DNA of 64,000 nt from Sphingomonas sp. (lineage in GTDB: Bacteria; Pseudomonadota; Alphaproteobacteria; Sphingomonadales; Sphingomonadaceae). This document shows positions 1 through 8,893 of the stretch, piece by piece; the stretch's first letter is position 1, and each line of letters begins with the position of its first letter. The DNA lies in NCBI GenBank assembly GCA_017418975.1, contig JAFOMG010000006.1:62001-126000 (forward strand), written 5' to 3'. Position numbers and translations under genes: made by a program. The notes under the pieces were generated by a model that was given only the letters and a program-made list of their open reading frames with translations, made no database searches and was not told the origin of the DNA.

Positions 1-1143
1 ATCGCGCAGGAAACCCGGCGGCGCGACAGCGGCGATATCGGCTTCCTGCTGACCGACGCGAGCGGCAGGCACCTGGCCGGCAACATGACGCCCGCGCACG
101 GCTTCCCCCAGGGCCTCTCGACGATCGACCGGACCGCCGGCATCCATGGCCTCACCCGCGGACGGGCACTGGTGCATGCGCTGCCGAATGGCCTGACCCT
201 GGCATTGGCGGCGGAGAGCGAGCCGATCGATCACCATGATTCGCACCGCATGCTGATCCTATCGTCGGGTTTCGGCACGATCCTGCTGCTCGTGGCGCTG
301 GGCACGCTCGCGCTCGGCCTCGCGATCCGGCGCAATATCGAAGCGGTGCGCAAGGCAGCGGAAGCGATCGTCGATGGCGACCTGCGCGCGCGCGTTCCGG
401 TCGAGCGGGCGGGCTCGGCGTTCGGGCGCCAGGCCGAGGCGTTCAACCACATGCTCGATCGGATCGAGGCGCTGATGACCAGCCTCTCCCAGATCTCCAA
501 CGACGTCGCGCACGATCTGCGCACGCCGCTGGCCCGGCTCCACGGCCAGCTTGCCGGGCTCGCCGCCCAGCCCGGCGCCGATGCGCTCCGCCCCCAAATC
601 GAGGAAGCGATGGCGCAGAGCGCGGAGATACTGGCGATGTTCGCCGCGATCCTGCGCATCACCGAAGTCGAGGGCGGCGATCGCCGGTCGATGTTCCGCC
701 GGCTCGACCTGGCGGAGATCGCCGCGGGCGCGGCCGAGGCACTCGAGGTCCTGGCGGACGAGAGGGGCCAGACGCTTCGCCTCGGGCCCTGGGACAGCGC
801 GCCGGTCGAGGGGGACGCGCGGCTGCTCACCCAGCTCGTCGTCAACCTGATCGAGAACGCGGTCAACCACACGCCGCCGGGCTCGATGCTCGCGGTGTCG
901 GTGGCGCGGGAAACCGATGCCGCCATCCTCACCGTCGCCGACAACGGCCCCGGCATCGCGCCGGACGAGCATGCGCGCGCGCTGCGCCGCTTCGGCCGGC
1001 TCGAGCATAGCCGGAACCGCCCCGGGCACGGGCTCGGCCTGCCGCTGGTGCAGGCGATCGCCGCGCTCCATCGCGGCACGCTCGAGCTGGCGGACAACCG
1101 GCCCGGCCTGCGCGTCCGCGTCCGCCTGCCGCTCGCCCCATGA
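1..1143 (+). CDS. Sensor histidine kinase, 3' part (5' end outside window)
   Basis: The frame is open from the first base, so the gene begins upstream; 380 residues are visible. A membrane segment (visible residues about 84-109) is followed by a HAMP linker. The dimerisation helix has the phospho-acceptor histidine at visible residue 171 in NDVAHDLRTPLARLHG. The ATPase domain shows an N-box (NLIENAVNHT, about 282-291), a G1 box (DNGPG, about 314) and a G2 box (GHGLGL, about 342). It is an inner-membrane kinase of a two-component system; the sensor region and any response regulator lie off-window. It converges on the TonB receptor gene. The ligand cannot be inferred. Confidence 0.93.
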   Translation: MAQETRRRDSGDIGFLLTDASGRHLAGNMTPAHGFPQGLSTIDRTAGIHGLTRGRALVHALPNGLTLALAAESEPIDHHDSHRMLILSSGFGTILLLVALGTLALGLAIRRNIEAVRKAAEAIVDGDLRARVPVERAGSAFGRQAEAFNHMLDRIEALMTSLSQISNDVAHDLRTPLARLHGQLAGLAAQPGADALRPQIEEAMAQSAEILAMFAAILRITEVEGGDRRSMFRRLDLAEIAAGAAEALEVLADERGQTLRLGPWDSAPVEGDARLLTQLVVNLIENAVNHTPPGSMLAVSVARETDAAILTVADNGPGIAPDEHARALRRFGRLEHSRNRPGHGLGLPLVQAIAALHRGTLELADNRPGLRVRVRLPLAP

Positions 1144-1148
1144 GAAAC

Positions 1149-1174
1149 GGCCCGGACGGATAACCGCCCGGGCC
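1149..1174. terminator. Hairpin between convergent kinase and TonB receptor genes
   Basis: Perfect arms GGCCCGG (1149-1155) and CCGGGCC (1168-1174) lie just after the kinase stop. Short T runs follow on both strands (GCCTTT on +, CGTTTC on -), so it may terminate both convergent transcripts. Confidence 0.6.
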
Positions 1175-1220
1175 GCCTTTCGCGCAATCCGCTCCCCGGC
1201 TCGTCGCCGGGGACCGGGTA

Positions 1221-3821
1221 TCAGAACTTGACGCTCGCCTCCGCGCCGAAGGTACGCGGCGGGTTGAAATTGGCATAGTCGCCCAGGATGCCGCCATAGT
1301 TGGTCGAGACCAGGTTGACGCCATTATAGTTGTACACCGGCGACGAGTTCGCATTCGACCGGCGATAGATATAGGTGTTGTCGAGCAGGTTGCGGGCCCA
1401 CAGCGACAGAGTCACCTGCGCGCTGTCGTTCATCTTGATGTCCGCCAGCGCGATGCGGCCGTTCATGACGAAGCTGGGATCGGTCTTGGTCGACTCGAGC
1501 TGGAAGCTGTACTGGCTGCTGGCATAGTTGGCATCGAGGTGCAGGCGCAGATTGGCACCGCCCGCGATGGTGAGCGGCATCACATAGTCGATCGCGCCCG
1601 ACGCCGCGTTCTTCGGCGTATAGACGATGTAGAGCTGCTGCGGCAGGCCGCCGGTGAACGGGTTCACCGCCGAAGGCGCCTTCCAATAGGTATAGGCATA
1701 GGAAGCCGACAGCGTCAGCCCGGCGGTCGGCTTCACCGTCAGATCGGCTTCGATGCCGCGGATCTTGGTGTTGCCGGCATTCTGGGTCTGCTCGATGTGC
1801 GCGCCGTTGGTCGGGTTGGGGACCGCGGTGCCGTTGGGCAGCGTGATCGTCGCCGCCGTATCGAACAGGTCGAAGTCGAACTGCGTGTTGCTGCGGTCCA
1901 TGATGTAGCCGGCGAGGTTCAGGCGGGCATGATGGTCGAAGAAGTCCATCTTCGCCCCGACCTCGTACGACTTCACCGATTCCGGACCGAAGGCGTTGAA
2001 GCTCTGCGACCGGTCGTTGGCGCCGCCGGCACGGAAGCCGGTCGAATATTTGGCGTAGAAGTGGACGTCGCGAGTCGCATCGTACGAGATGTTGAACATC
2101 GGATCGAAGCGGCTGATGCTGTTCTCGAAGGTGAAGCCCTGCACCGCGTTGTTCACCACATAGAGCGCGCCATGGCGCTTGTCCTTGGTGAAGCGGCCGC
2201 CGGCGGTGAAGTGCAGCCCGGTGCCTTCCGGCGAGAAGGTCAGGTTGCCGAACGCCGAATAGTTATGATCCCAGGCCTTGCTGGCGCGAGTGATATACTG
2301 GCAGCTGTTCGTGAACTGCGGGACGGTCGCGGCCAGGGTGTTGTTGCACGACGGCGCATAGGGCTGATAGCCCGAATTGGCCGAGCTGATGTTCCCGGTC
2401 ACCGAGCTGTCGATGATCGGGCTGCGGATGGTGTAGGCCGTGCCGGCGGCGTTCCACTGGTTGCTGAGCGGCGTCGCGGCATATTCGGTCGCGTGCTCGG
2501 TGAAATAATAGGCGCCGAGGACGAAATCGAACTGGTCGAAGGTACCGACCGCCTGGAATTCCTGGCTGAACTGGTGCTGCTTCAGGAACGACAGGCTGTA
2601 GCGGCTGAAGTTCGCGTTCGGCGCATAGGTGCTGCGCTCCGGACCGCCCGAATTGTCCCACTGGTCGGTGCTGACGCCGCGCCACGCGGTGATCGAGCGC
2701 AGCTCGAGGCCCGGAGCGACCTTGTACTTCAGGTTCGAGGTGAAGCCGTGCGTGATGTCGACGCTCGGCTGCTGCGGCACGCCGACATCGGCGACCTTCT
2801 GGCGCTCCGGATGCACCCCGACCGCGGGCGCGAGCGGCGCGACGCAGGGAAGACGGCCGGCCGCGGCCTGGGCCGCCGTGATGGTGCCGCCGCAAGCGGT
2901 GGCGGTGCCCGGCAGATACAGGGTGGTGCCGAGCGCGCCGCCCGCCGGGGTATAGCTGCCGACGGTGTAGTTGTTCGGATTATAGTTGATCAGCTGGCTG
3001 AACTGCGGCGTATTCTCGTCCTTCGCATAGTCATAGGAGAAGTCCGCGGTCAGGCCGTCGAGCGGCGTCCAGCGCGCGGCAGCGCGGCCGCCCTTGCGAT
3101 CATAATAGTTCCAGCCGACCGAGCCCGCGAGCGGGTCCTTCACCGTCGGATCCTGGTGCTGGTACACGCCGTCGAACTTCAGCGCGATGTTGAAGAACGC
3201 CGGCAGATCGAGATGGATGTCCGCGTTGCGGCTGCCATAATTGCCGACGCCGGCGGTCATGCGCGCGCCGAACTCGCCGGTGGGCGCCTTGGTGACCATC
3301 GACAGCGCGCCGCCTTCGGTGTTGCGGCCGAACAGCGTGCCCTGCGGGCCCTTCAGCACTTCGATGCGCTCGATGTCGAACAGCGCGGCATTGAGGCCCT
3401 GGGTCTTACCGAGCGCGACGCCGTCGATATAGACGCTGACGCCGCCGTCGCGGGCCGTCTGGTTCTGGTCATAGGGAACGATGCCGCGGATGCCGATGGT
3501 CAGCGCCGACTGGCGCGCCTCGAACGTCGCGACGCGCAGCGACGGCACCGTACCGTCGGCCAGGTTGAACAGGCTCTGGACGTGGCGATCCTGGAGCGCC
3601 TCGGTGCTCAGCACCGAAATCGAGATCGGCGTCTGCTGGAGGTTGGTCTCGCGACGCTGCGCCGTGACGATGATCTCGCCCAGACCGCCCTGGTCGTTGT
3701 TGTCGGCCTGAACGGCGGCGGTCGCCGCCGTCTGGTCCTGCGCCAGTGCCGGCGCCGCGGACAGCGCGAGCAGCGTCGCGCCCGCGAGCAGCGACAGACG
3801 GAAGCGGGAAACGTTCTGCAT
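1221..3821 (-). CDS. TonB-dependent outer-membrane receptor
   Basis: The protein has 866 residues, usual for this family. A Sec signal peptide occupies about residues 1-28 (ends PALAQ). A TonB-box-like stretch (EIIVTAQRR, about 49-57) precedes a plug domain with the typical VLKGPQGTLFGRN motif. The rest is a beta-barrel ending in aromatic VKF. It should import a scarce substrate across the outer membrane with energy from TonB-ExbBD. The chosen ATG at 3821 is preceded by a GAGGGGGG ribosome-binding site; an upstream ATG at 3845 would spoil the signal peptide. The substrate is unknown: no siderophore or sugar-utilisation genes adjoin it. A long + strand frame opposite (1539-3851) is a composition shadow. 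Confidence 0.93.
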   Translation of the reverse strand: MQNVSRFRLSLLAGATLLALSAAPALAQDQTAATAAVQADNNDQGGLGEIIVTAQRRETNLQQTPISISVLSTEALQDRHVQSLFNLADGTVPSLRVATFEARQSALTIGIRGIVPYDQNQTARDGGVSVYIDGVALGKTQGLNAALFDIERIEVLKGPQGTLFGRNTEGGALSMVTKAPTGEFGARMTAGVGNYGSRNADIHLDLPAFFNIALKFDGVYQHQDPTVKDPLAGSVGWNYYDRKGGRAAARWTPLDGLTADFSYDYAKDENTPQFSQLINYNPNNYTVGSYTPAGGALGTTLYLPGTATACGGTITAAQAAAGRLPCVAPLAPAVGVHPERQKVADVGVPQQPSVDITHGFTSNLKYKVAPGLELRSITAWRGVSTDQWDNSGGPERSTYAPNANFSRYSLSFLKQHQFSQEFQAVGTFDQFDFVLGAYYFTEHATEYAATPLSNQWNAAGTAYTIRSPIIDSSVTGNISSANSGYQPYAPSCNNTLAATVPQFTNSCQYITRASKAWDHNYSAFGNLTFSPEGTGLHFTAGGRFTKDKRHGALYVVNNAVQGFTFENSISRFDPMFNISYDATRDVHFYAKYSTGFRAGGANDRSQSFNAFGPESVKSYEVGAKMDFFDHHARLNLAGYIMDRSNTQFDFDLFDTAATITLPNGTAVPNPTNGAHIEQTQNAGNTKIRGIEADLTVKPTAGLTLSASYAYTYWKAPSAVNPFTGGLPQQLYIVYTPKNAASGAIDYVMPLTIAGGANLRLHLDANYASSQYSFQLESTKTDPSFVMNGRIALADIKMNDSAQVTLSLWARNLLDNTYIYRRSNANSSPVYNYNGVNLVSTNYGGILGDYANFNPPRTFGAEASVKF

Positions 3822-4142
3822 ATGGGTAACCCCCCTCAGGTTCATTCCTGATCGGGGCGCCCCTACGCATTGCAGTTGGCATTATTGTTACAATGACAGC
3901 AGCCGTAAAGTAATGATCTTTTCATTTTCGTTTCATTTAACGAAAATCAAACAATGAATTCAATAAAACTACCAACGGATTAAATAATCATCACCGATCA
4001 ATTGGCGGTGGTCATCGAAGTTTCTTTTACAAATCGGCCACTCCCGAGAGGCATGCACCCATGGAGAAGCAATCCGGCGAGGCATGACCTCATCGGATCG
4101 GATGTTCCCAAGACCATGCGGATCGCGATTCGCGCGGAGCGC
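3822..4142. other. AT-rich intergenic region upstream of TonB receptor
   Basis: About 320 bases lack a gene. Positions 3885-4000 are clearly AT-rich against the surrounding GC-rich coding DNA, as expected for the receptor promoter. The region contains a strong inverted repeat (separate entry). Nothing else recognisable. Confidence 0.6.
3924..3947. promoter_or_regulatory. Inverted repeat, candidate operator of TonB receptor
   Basis: Perfect 9-bp arms ATTTTCGTT (3924-3932) and AACGAAAAT (3939-3947) flank a 6-base spacer. It lies about 100 bases upstream of the receptor start inside the AT-rich gap. The symmetry and position suggest a repressor site; no regulator gene is adjacent. Confidence 0.5.
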
Positions 4143-5069
4143 TTATTTGAGCGGCCCCGGCTGTGCCAGATAGGCGAGCCGCCGCACCTCGCGCCGCCCG
4201 CGCACCACCGTGTCCAGGATCAGTCCGGTGAACAGGTTGAGGAAGGAAAGGATCATCAATCCCGTCGCCAGGATCGCCGTGGGGAAGCGCGGCACCAGTC
4301 CGGTCTCGAACCAGGTGACGGCCAGCGGAATGCTGAGCCCCACCGCCAGCGCGGCGAACACCGTGGCGATCCAGCCGAAGAACAGCATCGGCCGTTCGAT
4401 CCGGTAGAGTACCGCGATCGTCTTCAGGATGCGCCAACCGTCGCGATAGGTGCTGAGCTTGGACTCCGATCCCTCGGGCCGGGCGAAGTAGCGCGTCTCC
4501 ACCTCGCCCACCGGCATCTTCAGCTCCAGGGCATGGACACTGATCTCGGTCTCGATCTCGAAGCCGGCGGACAGCACCGGGAAGCTCTTCACGAAACGGC
4601 GGGAGAAGACGCGATAGCCCGAGAAGATATCGGTGAAGCTGCGGCCGAACAAACTGGCGAGGATGCCGGTCATCATCCGGTTGCCGAGCACGTGCCCGCG
4701 ACGATAGGCCTCGGCCGCCTCGTGCACGCGCGTGCCGACGATCATGTCGAGCCCCTCCTCGGCCACCCGCGCCACCATGGCGGGCGCCGCGGCCGGATCA
4801 TAAGTCGCATCGCCGTCCGCCATCACATAGATGTCGGCCTCGACATCGGCGAACATCCGGCGGACGACATTGCCCTTGCCCTGCATCCGCTCGCCGCGGA
4901 CCATCGCGCCGGCCGCCCGCGCGACTTCGATCGTCCGGTCGCGGCTGTTGTTGTCATAGACGTAGATGGCCGCATCCGGCAGCACCTTGCGGAACCCCTC
5001 GATCGTCTGCGCGATCGCGGCTTCTTCATTGTAGCAGGGCAGGATAACGGCGACGGTCGGCTTGCTCAT
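4143..5069 (-). CDS. Family 2 glycosyltransferase with C-terminal membrane anchors
   Basis: 308 residues. The N-terminal GT-A domain begins VAVILPCYNEEAAI and has a metal/nucleotide-binding DGD in MADGDATYDP. Two hydrophobic segments follow at about residues 230-255 and 265-290. This is the layout of polyprenyl-phosphate (dolichol-phosphate mannose-like) sugar transferases, which charge a lipid carrier on the cytoplasmic face of the inner membrane. It is divergent from the DUF4328 gene and has no glycan cluster around it, so the sugar and the final product are unknown. Confidence 0.88.
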   Translation of the reverse strand: MSKPTVAVILPCYNEEAAIAQTIEGFRKVLPDAAIYVYDNNSRDRTIEVARAAGAMVRGERMQGKGNVVRRMFADVEADIYVMADGDATYDPAAAPAMVARVAEEGLDMIVGTRVHEAAEAYRRGHVLGNRMMTGILASLFGRSFTDIFSGYRVFSRRFVKSFPVLSAGFEIETEISVHALELKMPVGEVETRYFARPEGSESKLSTYRDGWRILKTIAVLYRIERPMLFFGWIATVFAALAVGLSIPLAVTWFETGLVPRFPTAILATGLMILSFLNLFTGLILDTVVRGRREVRRLAYLAQPGPLK

Positions 5070-5164
5070 GCGCCAGCCATAGGGCGGAAATGGTTACCGT
5101 TCGACACCAATTTCACCTTGGCAAGCCGCAAGGCCCCGCGCATCTTCCACGAAGGGGGTAACGC

Positions 5165-5752
5165 ATGGAAATACGAAGCCTGGGGCTGTTGACGCCGGCC
5201 GTCATCGCGATGGTGACCATCGATGCGTTCTACAAGCCGTTGCTGTTCGGCGGCGCGCGGCTGTTCCCCGTCTTCTATTCCGCCGTGATCGCGCCCAACG
5301 CCGACGGCCTCAACGGGATCGCCGCGCTGATCAAGCTCGCGACGATCGTGCTGTTCTGCATGTGGATCCATCGCGCCGGCCGCAACCTGATCGCCTTCGG
5401 CTTCGACGCGCTCGAGTTCACCCCGGGCGCGCGCATCTGGTGGTTCGCGGTGCCGATCGCGAATCTGTTCGTGCCCTATCAGGGCATGCGCGAGTTGTGG
5501 AATGCCAGCCATGGCCGCCAGGACCTTGGCCATAACGAGCCGATCGTCGCCATCTGGTGGGGCCTGTGGCTCCTCCATGGCGTCGCGGCCGCGATCGCCA
5601 TGATCTTCACGCGCGGCGACGATCAGGCCGGGTTCCGGGCGCAGGGCGTTGCCGACGTCGCCCTCGCACTGGTCGCCATCCAGATGCTGCGTGAGATCGT
5701 GGCCGCGCAAGCCCGCCTGCGTGGACCGGAGCTCGCCCGGGTCTTCGCCTGA
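5165..5752 (+). CDS. DUF4328 family membrane protein
   Basis: 195 residues with about four hydrophobic segments (roughly 8-30, 50-66, 90-110, 130-150). Recognised by the DUF4328 pattern W-HRAGRNL, then FTPGARIWWFAVPIANLFVPYQ and MRELWNAS, written here in pieces: FTPGARIWWF, PIANLFVPYQ, MRELW. The ribosome-binding site AAGGGGG lies 7 bases before the ATG. The function of this family is not established. It stands alone between a divergent glycosyltransferase and the convergent trigger factor gene. Confidence 0.82.
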   Translation: MEIRSLGLLTPAVIAMVTIDAFYKPLLFGGARLFPVFYSAVIAPNADGLNGIAALIKLATIVLFCMWIHRAGRNLIAFGFDALEFTPGARIWWFAVPIANLFVPYQGMRELWNASHGRQDLGHNEPIVAIWWGLWLLHGVAAAIAMIFTRGDDQAGFRAQGVADVALALVAIQMLREIVAAQARLRGPELARVFA

Positions 5753-5880
5753 AGATCGGCGCGATCGGCGTGCGCATCCGGCCAACCCGGTCGCCGCTAT
5801 AGCCACGATCCAGGGAATCGCCCGCACCCCGCGCCGGTCGCCGTCCTCGGGCCTCGGGCAGTCCCTCCCCCCTAAAAGCA

Positions 5881-5913
5881 AAGGCCCCCGCTCCGCCAGG
5901 GAGCGAGGGCCTT
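5881..5913 (-). terminator. Rho-independent terminator of tig
   Basis: On the minus strand a 14-base stem (5900-5913 with 5881-5894, one mismatch, 5-base loop) is followed by GCTTTT. It sits 26 bases after the trigger factor stop. Confidence 0.85.
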
Positions 5914-5938
5914 GCATTTCCCTCGAAGGAGAAGGGCC

Positions 5939-7531
5939 TCAGTCGGCTTTCTTCTTCGCCGGCGCCTTCTTGGCGGGCTTGGCCTCGGCCTCGCCCTCGG
6001 CATCGTCCGCCTTCTTGGCCGGAGCCTTTTTGGCGGCCGGCTTCTTGGCCGCCTCGGCTTCGGCCGGCTCGGCGTCGGCCTTCTTCGCCTTGGCGGCGGG
6101 CTTCTTCTCGGCCTTGGCCTCGCCCTCGCCGGCTTCCGCCTTCTTCGACTTGCGCGGCTTGTGGTTGTCGTGATCGTGCGTGTGGGTGCCGGTGTCGAAG
6201 CCGTCATCGCTCTCGATCGCGGCTTCCAGCTCCTCGCGGGTCACTTCGCGGTCGCTGATCTCGGCCTTGTCGAACAGGAAGTCGACCACCTTGTCCTCGA
6301 ACAGCGGCGCGCGCAGCTGGGCGGCGGCCATCGGCTCGTTGCGGACATATTGGTAGAAGCGCTCGCGATCGTTCGGGCTGTACTGGGCAGCGGCCTGCGC
6401 GATCAGCTGGTTCATCTCGTTCGGCGTGACCTCGACGCCGTTCGCGGTCCCGATCTCCGAGAGGAGCAGGCCCAGCCGCACGCGGCGCTCGGCGATCTTC
6501 ACATAATCGGCGCGCTCGGCTTCCAGCTCCTCCTTCGCCGCGGCCGGATCGGCCTCGTGCTCGGCTTCGTGCTGGAGCTGGTGCCAGATCTGGTCGAACT
6601 CGGCATCGACCATCGAGGGCGGAACCTCGAAATCATGGCCGGCGGCCAGCTGGTCGAGCAGCTTGCGCTTCATATAGGTGCGGGTCAGGCCGCCCAGCTG
6701 CTGCTCGAGCTGGCCCTTGAGCAGGCCGGTGAGCTGCTCCAGGCTCTGCAGGCCCAGCGTCTTGGCGAAATCGTCGTTGATCTCGGTCTCGCCGGCGGTC
6801 TTCACCGCGGTGATCTTGAGCGCGAACTGCGCCGGCTTGCCGGCCAGGTCGGGCACGCCGTAATCGGCCGGGAAGGCGACGTCGATCGTCTTCTCGTCGC
6901 CGGTCTTCACGCCGACGAGCTGGTCCTCGAAGCCCGGGATCAGGCGGCCGGTGCCGATCTCGACCGACATGTCGGTGCCGGTGCCGCCGTCAAAGGCGAC
7001 GCCGTCGACGGTGCCGGCGAAGTCCATGGTCACCTGGTCGCCCTCGGCAGCCTTGTGCTTGGCGGGCGCGTCGGCCCAGGCCTTTTGCTGGCCGGCCAGC
7101 TGCTTGAGCTGGGTGTTCACCTCTTCCTCGCTGACCGGAACGGTCAGGCGCTCGAGCTTCAGGCCGTCGATCGCGGGAGTCGGGACGTCCGGCAGAACCT
7201 CCAGCTCGACCTTGATCTCGGCATCGCCGCCGGGCGCATATTCGCCTTCCAGGCTCACCGACGGCGACACGGCCGGGCGCAGCTTGTGGTCGGCGATCAG
7301 CTTCTGCACGCCTTCCTGGATCGAGCTGTTGAGCGCGTCCTGCGCGATCGCCTCGCCATGCATCTTGCGGATCAGGTTGGTCGGCACCTTGCCCGGGCGG
7401 AAGCCCGGCATGCGGACCTGCGGGGCAACCCGCTTGACCTCGGCATCGACCTTCGAATCGATGTCCTTGGCAGTGATCTTGAGCGTGTAGGCGCGCTTCA
7501 GGCCCTCGTTCAACGTCTCGACAGTCTGCAT
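5939..7531 (-). CDS. tig: Trigger factor, ribosome-associated chaperone, with long Lys/Ala-rich tail
   Basis: 530 residues. The N-terminal domain carries the ribosome-docking signature GFRPGKVP (residues 43-50). A FKBP-type peptidyl-prolyl isomerase domain (about 155-250) and the helical chaperone domain follow. It binds nascent chains at the ribosome exit tunnel and catalyses proline isomerisation. Most family members are about 430-450 residues; this one adds a His-rich stretch (THTHDHDNH) and about 75 residues of KKPAAKKAPAKK-type repeats alternating with acidic blocks. The start is the ATG giving MQTVETL; further upstream the frame runs into tRNA-Leu. The tail function is unknown. Confidence 0.95.
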   Translation of the reverse strand: MQTVETLNEGLKRAYTLKITAKDIDSKVDAEVKRVAPQVRMPGFRPGKVPTNLIRKMHGEAIAQDALNSSIQEGVQKLIADHKLRPAVSPSVSLEGEYAPGGDAEIKVELEVLPDVPTPAIDGLKLERLTVPVSEEEVNTQLKQLAGQQKAWADAPAKHKAAEGDQVTMDFAGTVDGVAFDGGTGTDMSVEIGTGRLIPGFEDQLVGVKTGDEKTIDVAFPADYGVPDLAGKPAQFALKITAVKTAGETEINDDFAKTLGLQSLEQLTGLLKGQLEQQLGGLTRTYMKRKLLDQLAAGHDFEVPPSMVDAEFDQIWHQLQHEAEHEADPAAAKEELEAERADYVKIAERRVRLGLLLSEIGTANGVEVTPNEMNQLIAQAAAQYSPNDRERFYQYVRNEPMAAAQLRAPLFEDKVVDFLFDKAEISDREVTREELEAAIESDDGFDTGTHTHDHDNHKPRKSKKAEAGEGEAKAEKKPAAKAKKADAEPAEAEAAKKPAAKKAPAKKADDAEGEAEAKPAKKAPAKKKAD

Positions 7532-7601
7532 TTTTCTCAGGCTTCCAAACTTCAGAAAAGGTCTCGCGGCGTCCGGTGACGCGGGAAACGAGCGGCGATG
7601 C

Positions 7602-7686
7602 TGGTGCGGGCGAAGGGACTCGAACCCCCACACCTTTCGATACCAGAACCTAAATCTGGCGCGTCTACCAGTTCCGCCACGCCCGC
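7602..7686 (-). tRNA. tRNA-Leu (anticodon UAG)
   Basis: On the minus strand a 7-bp acceptor stem GCGGGCG/CGCCCGC is followed by discriminator A and an encoded CCA (7602-7604). The anticodon arm CCAGA-TTTAGGT-TCTGG gives anticodon UAG. A long variable arm and the TTCGAGTCC T-loop fit a class II leucine tRNA, which reads CUA. It lies upstream of tig. Confidence 0.96.
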
Positions 7687-7798
7687 ATAGGGCACCGCCG
7701 GTCGGCGGGCTCTATAGCAGTCGGGGCCTTCATCGCAAGGGCGCAGGCAACTTCATCGCGACGCGAAGCGTTGGTCTACCGAAACAAGGAGACTGATC

Positions 7799-7996
7799 GT
7801 GCCTGTTGAGCCGCCCGTCCAGCCCACCGTGCCGCCCGCCGAGCACCCCCCGGCGCCGCGCCCGGGCGAGCCGACGAGCCCGCCTCCCGAACTCGATCCG
7901 CCGGCGCCGGACATCGACGTGCCAGCACCACAGCCGGCCACGCCCGCGGTGCCCGCGCCCGGCCAGCCGATTGCCCGACAGGAAGAGAGAGGATGA
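7799..7996 (+). CDS. Small proline-rich protein
   Basis: 65 residues, about a third of them proline, with many PxPP-type pairs. No signal peptide or membrane segment is visible, so it is probably a disordered cytoplasmic peptide. The GTG start is supported by AAGGAG 9 bases upstream. Its stop overlaps the next start in ATGA (7993-7996), which implies translational coupling with the following small gene. I do not recognise a family. Low-complexity composition means it could be fast-evolving or lineage-specific. Confidence 0.6.
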   Translation: MPVEPPVQPTVPPAEHPPAPRPGEPTSPPPELDPPAPDIDVPAPQPATPAVPAPGQPIARQEERG

Positions 7997-8160
7997 ACGA
8001 CAATGATCGTGAAGACCCGCCCTTCGATCTCGCGCAGATCACCGAAACCCGGGACGGCAGCGCCCCGGGAAGCCCCGCCGGCCGCCGTTCGCCGATGGAG
8101 CTCGTAGCGGCATCGGGCCGCACCCGCGTCATGCGGCACCAGGATTCGGACCAGCAATAA
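7993..8160 (+). CDS. Small hypothetical protein coupled to the proline-rich gene
   Basis: 55 residues starting MNDNDREDPPFDLAQITE; polar and mixed-charge, with no membrane segment. The start overlaps the preceding stop (ATGA) and has AGAGAGG just upstream. It ends 13 bases before the Crp-family regulator gene, so all three may be cotranscribed. No family recognised. Confidence 0.5.
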   Translation: MNDNDREDPPFDLAQITETRDGSAPGSPAGRRSPMELVAASGRTRVMRHQDSDQQ

Positions 8161-8173
8161 CTCCCGGCCATCC

Positions 8174-8893
8174 ATGATCGACAAGCATCTGAAGAAGCTC
8201 CGGCTGCGCTGCGAAATCAGCGTTCCGGAGGAGGAAGCGCTTCGCGCCGCGCTGCAGGGGCCGTTCGCCCATGCGGCCGAGCAGGTGATCGTGCGCCGCG
8301 GCGAGCGGCTGAACAGCTCGATCCTGCTGCTCGACGGGCTGCTGGCGCGCTACAAGGACCTCAGCAACGGCCAGCGCCAGATCACCCATCTGCACGTGCC
8401 GGGCGATTTCGCCGATCTGCACGGCTATACGCTCGGCTATCTCGATCACAATGTGATCACCCTAACGCCCTGCCGCATCGCCCGCGCGCCGCATGCCAGG
8501 GTGACGGAGATCACCAGCCGCTTCCCGGGGCTCACGCGTGCCTTCTGGTTCTCGACCAATCTCGACGCGAGCATCCACCGCGAATGGGAAGTCTCGCTCG
8601 GCCGGCGCAACGCGATCGAGCGCGCCGCGCATCTGCTCTGCGAGCTGCAGTCGCGGCTGCTCGCCGTCGGCGCGGCGGAAGGCAGCAGTTTCGCCCTGCC
8701 GATCACCCAGAACCAGTTCGCCGAGTGCCTGGGCCTTACCGGGGTCCATGTGAATCGCGTGTTGCGCGAATTGCGCGAGGCGGGCCTGGCCGATTTTCGC
8801 GGCGGCCGGGTCACGATCCATGATCGGCCGGGGCTGGAAGCAGTTGCCGAGTTCGATCCGCTCTACCTGTATATCGATCGGCCGGCGAACTAG
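8174..8893 (+). CDS. Crp/Fnr family transcriptional regulator
   Basis: 239 residues. An N-terminal cyclic-nucleotide-binding-like beta-roll (about 20-125, with VPGDFADLHGY) is joined by a long helix to a C-terminal winged helix-turn-helix (about 170-225; recognition region ITQNQFAECLGLTGVHVNRV). It lacks the N-terminal cysteines of Fnr, so it is unlikely to be an oxygen-sensing iron-sulfur protein of the Fnr type. Similar proteins are common in Sphingomonas as stress or nutrient regulators. It overlaps the 3' end of the ArsR gene by 4 bases on the opposite strand. Targets are unknown. Confidence 0.9.
   Translation: MIDKHLKKLRLRCEISVPEEEALRAALQGPFAHAAEQVIVRRGERLNSSILLLDGLLARYKDLSNGQRQITHLHVPGDFADLHGYTLGYLDHNVITLTPCRIARAPHARVTEITSRFPGLTRAFWFSTNLDASIHREWEVSLGRRNAIERAAHLLCELQSRLLAVGAAEGSSFALPITQNQFAECLGLTGVHVNRVLRELREAGLADFRGGRVTIHDRPGLEAVAEFDPLYLYIDRPAN

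Noticed and set aside
1539..3851. Long + strand open frame opposite the first TonB receptor
   Set aside because: Same reason: shadow of the receptor, no ribosome-binding site and no recognisable domain.
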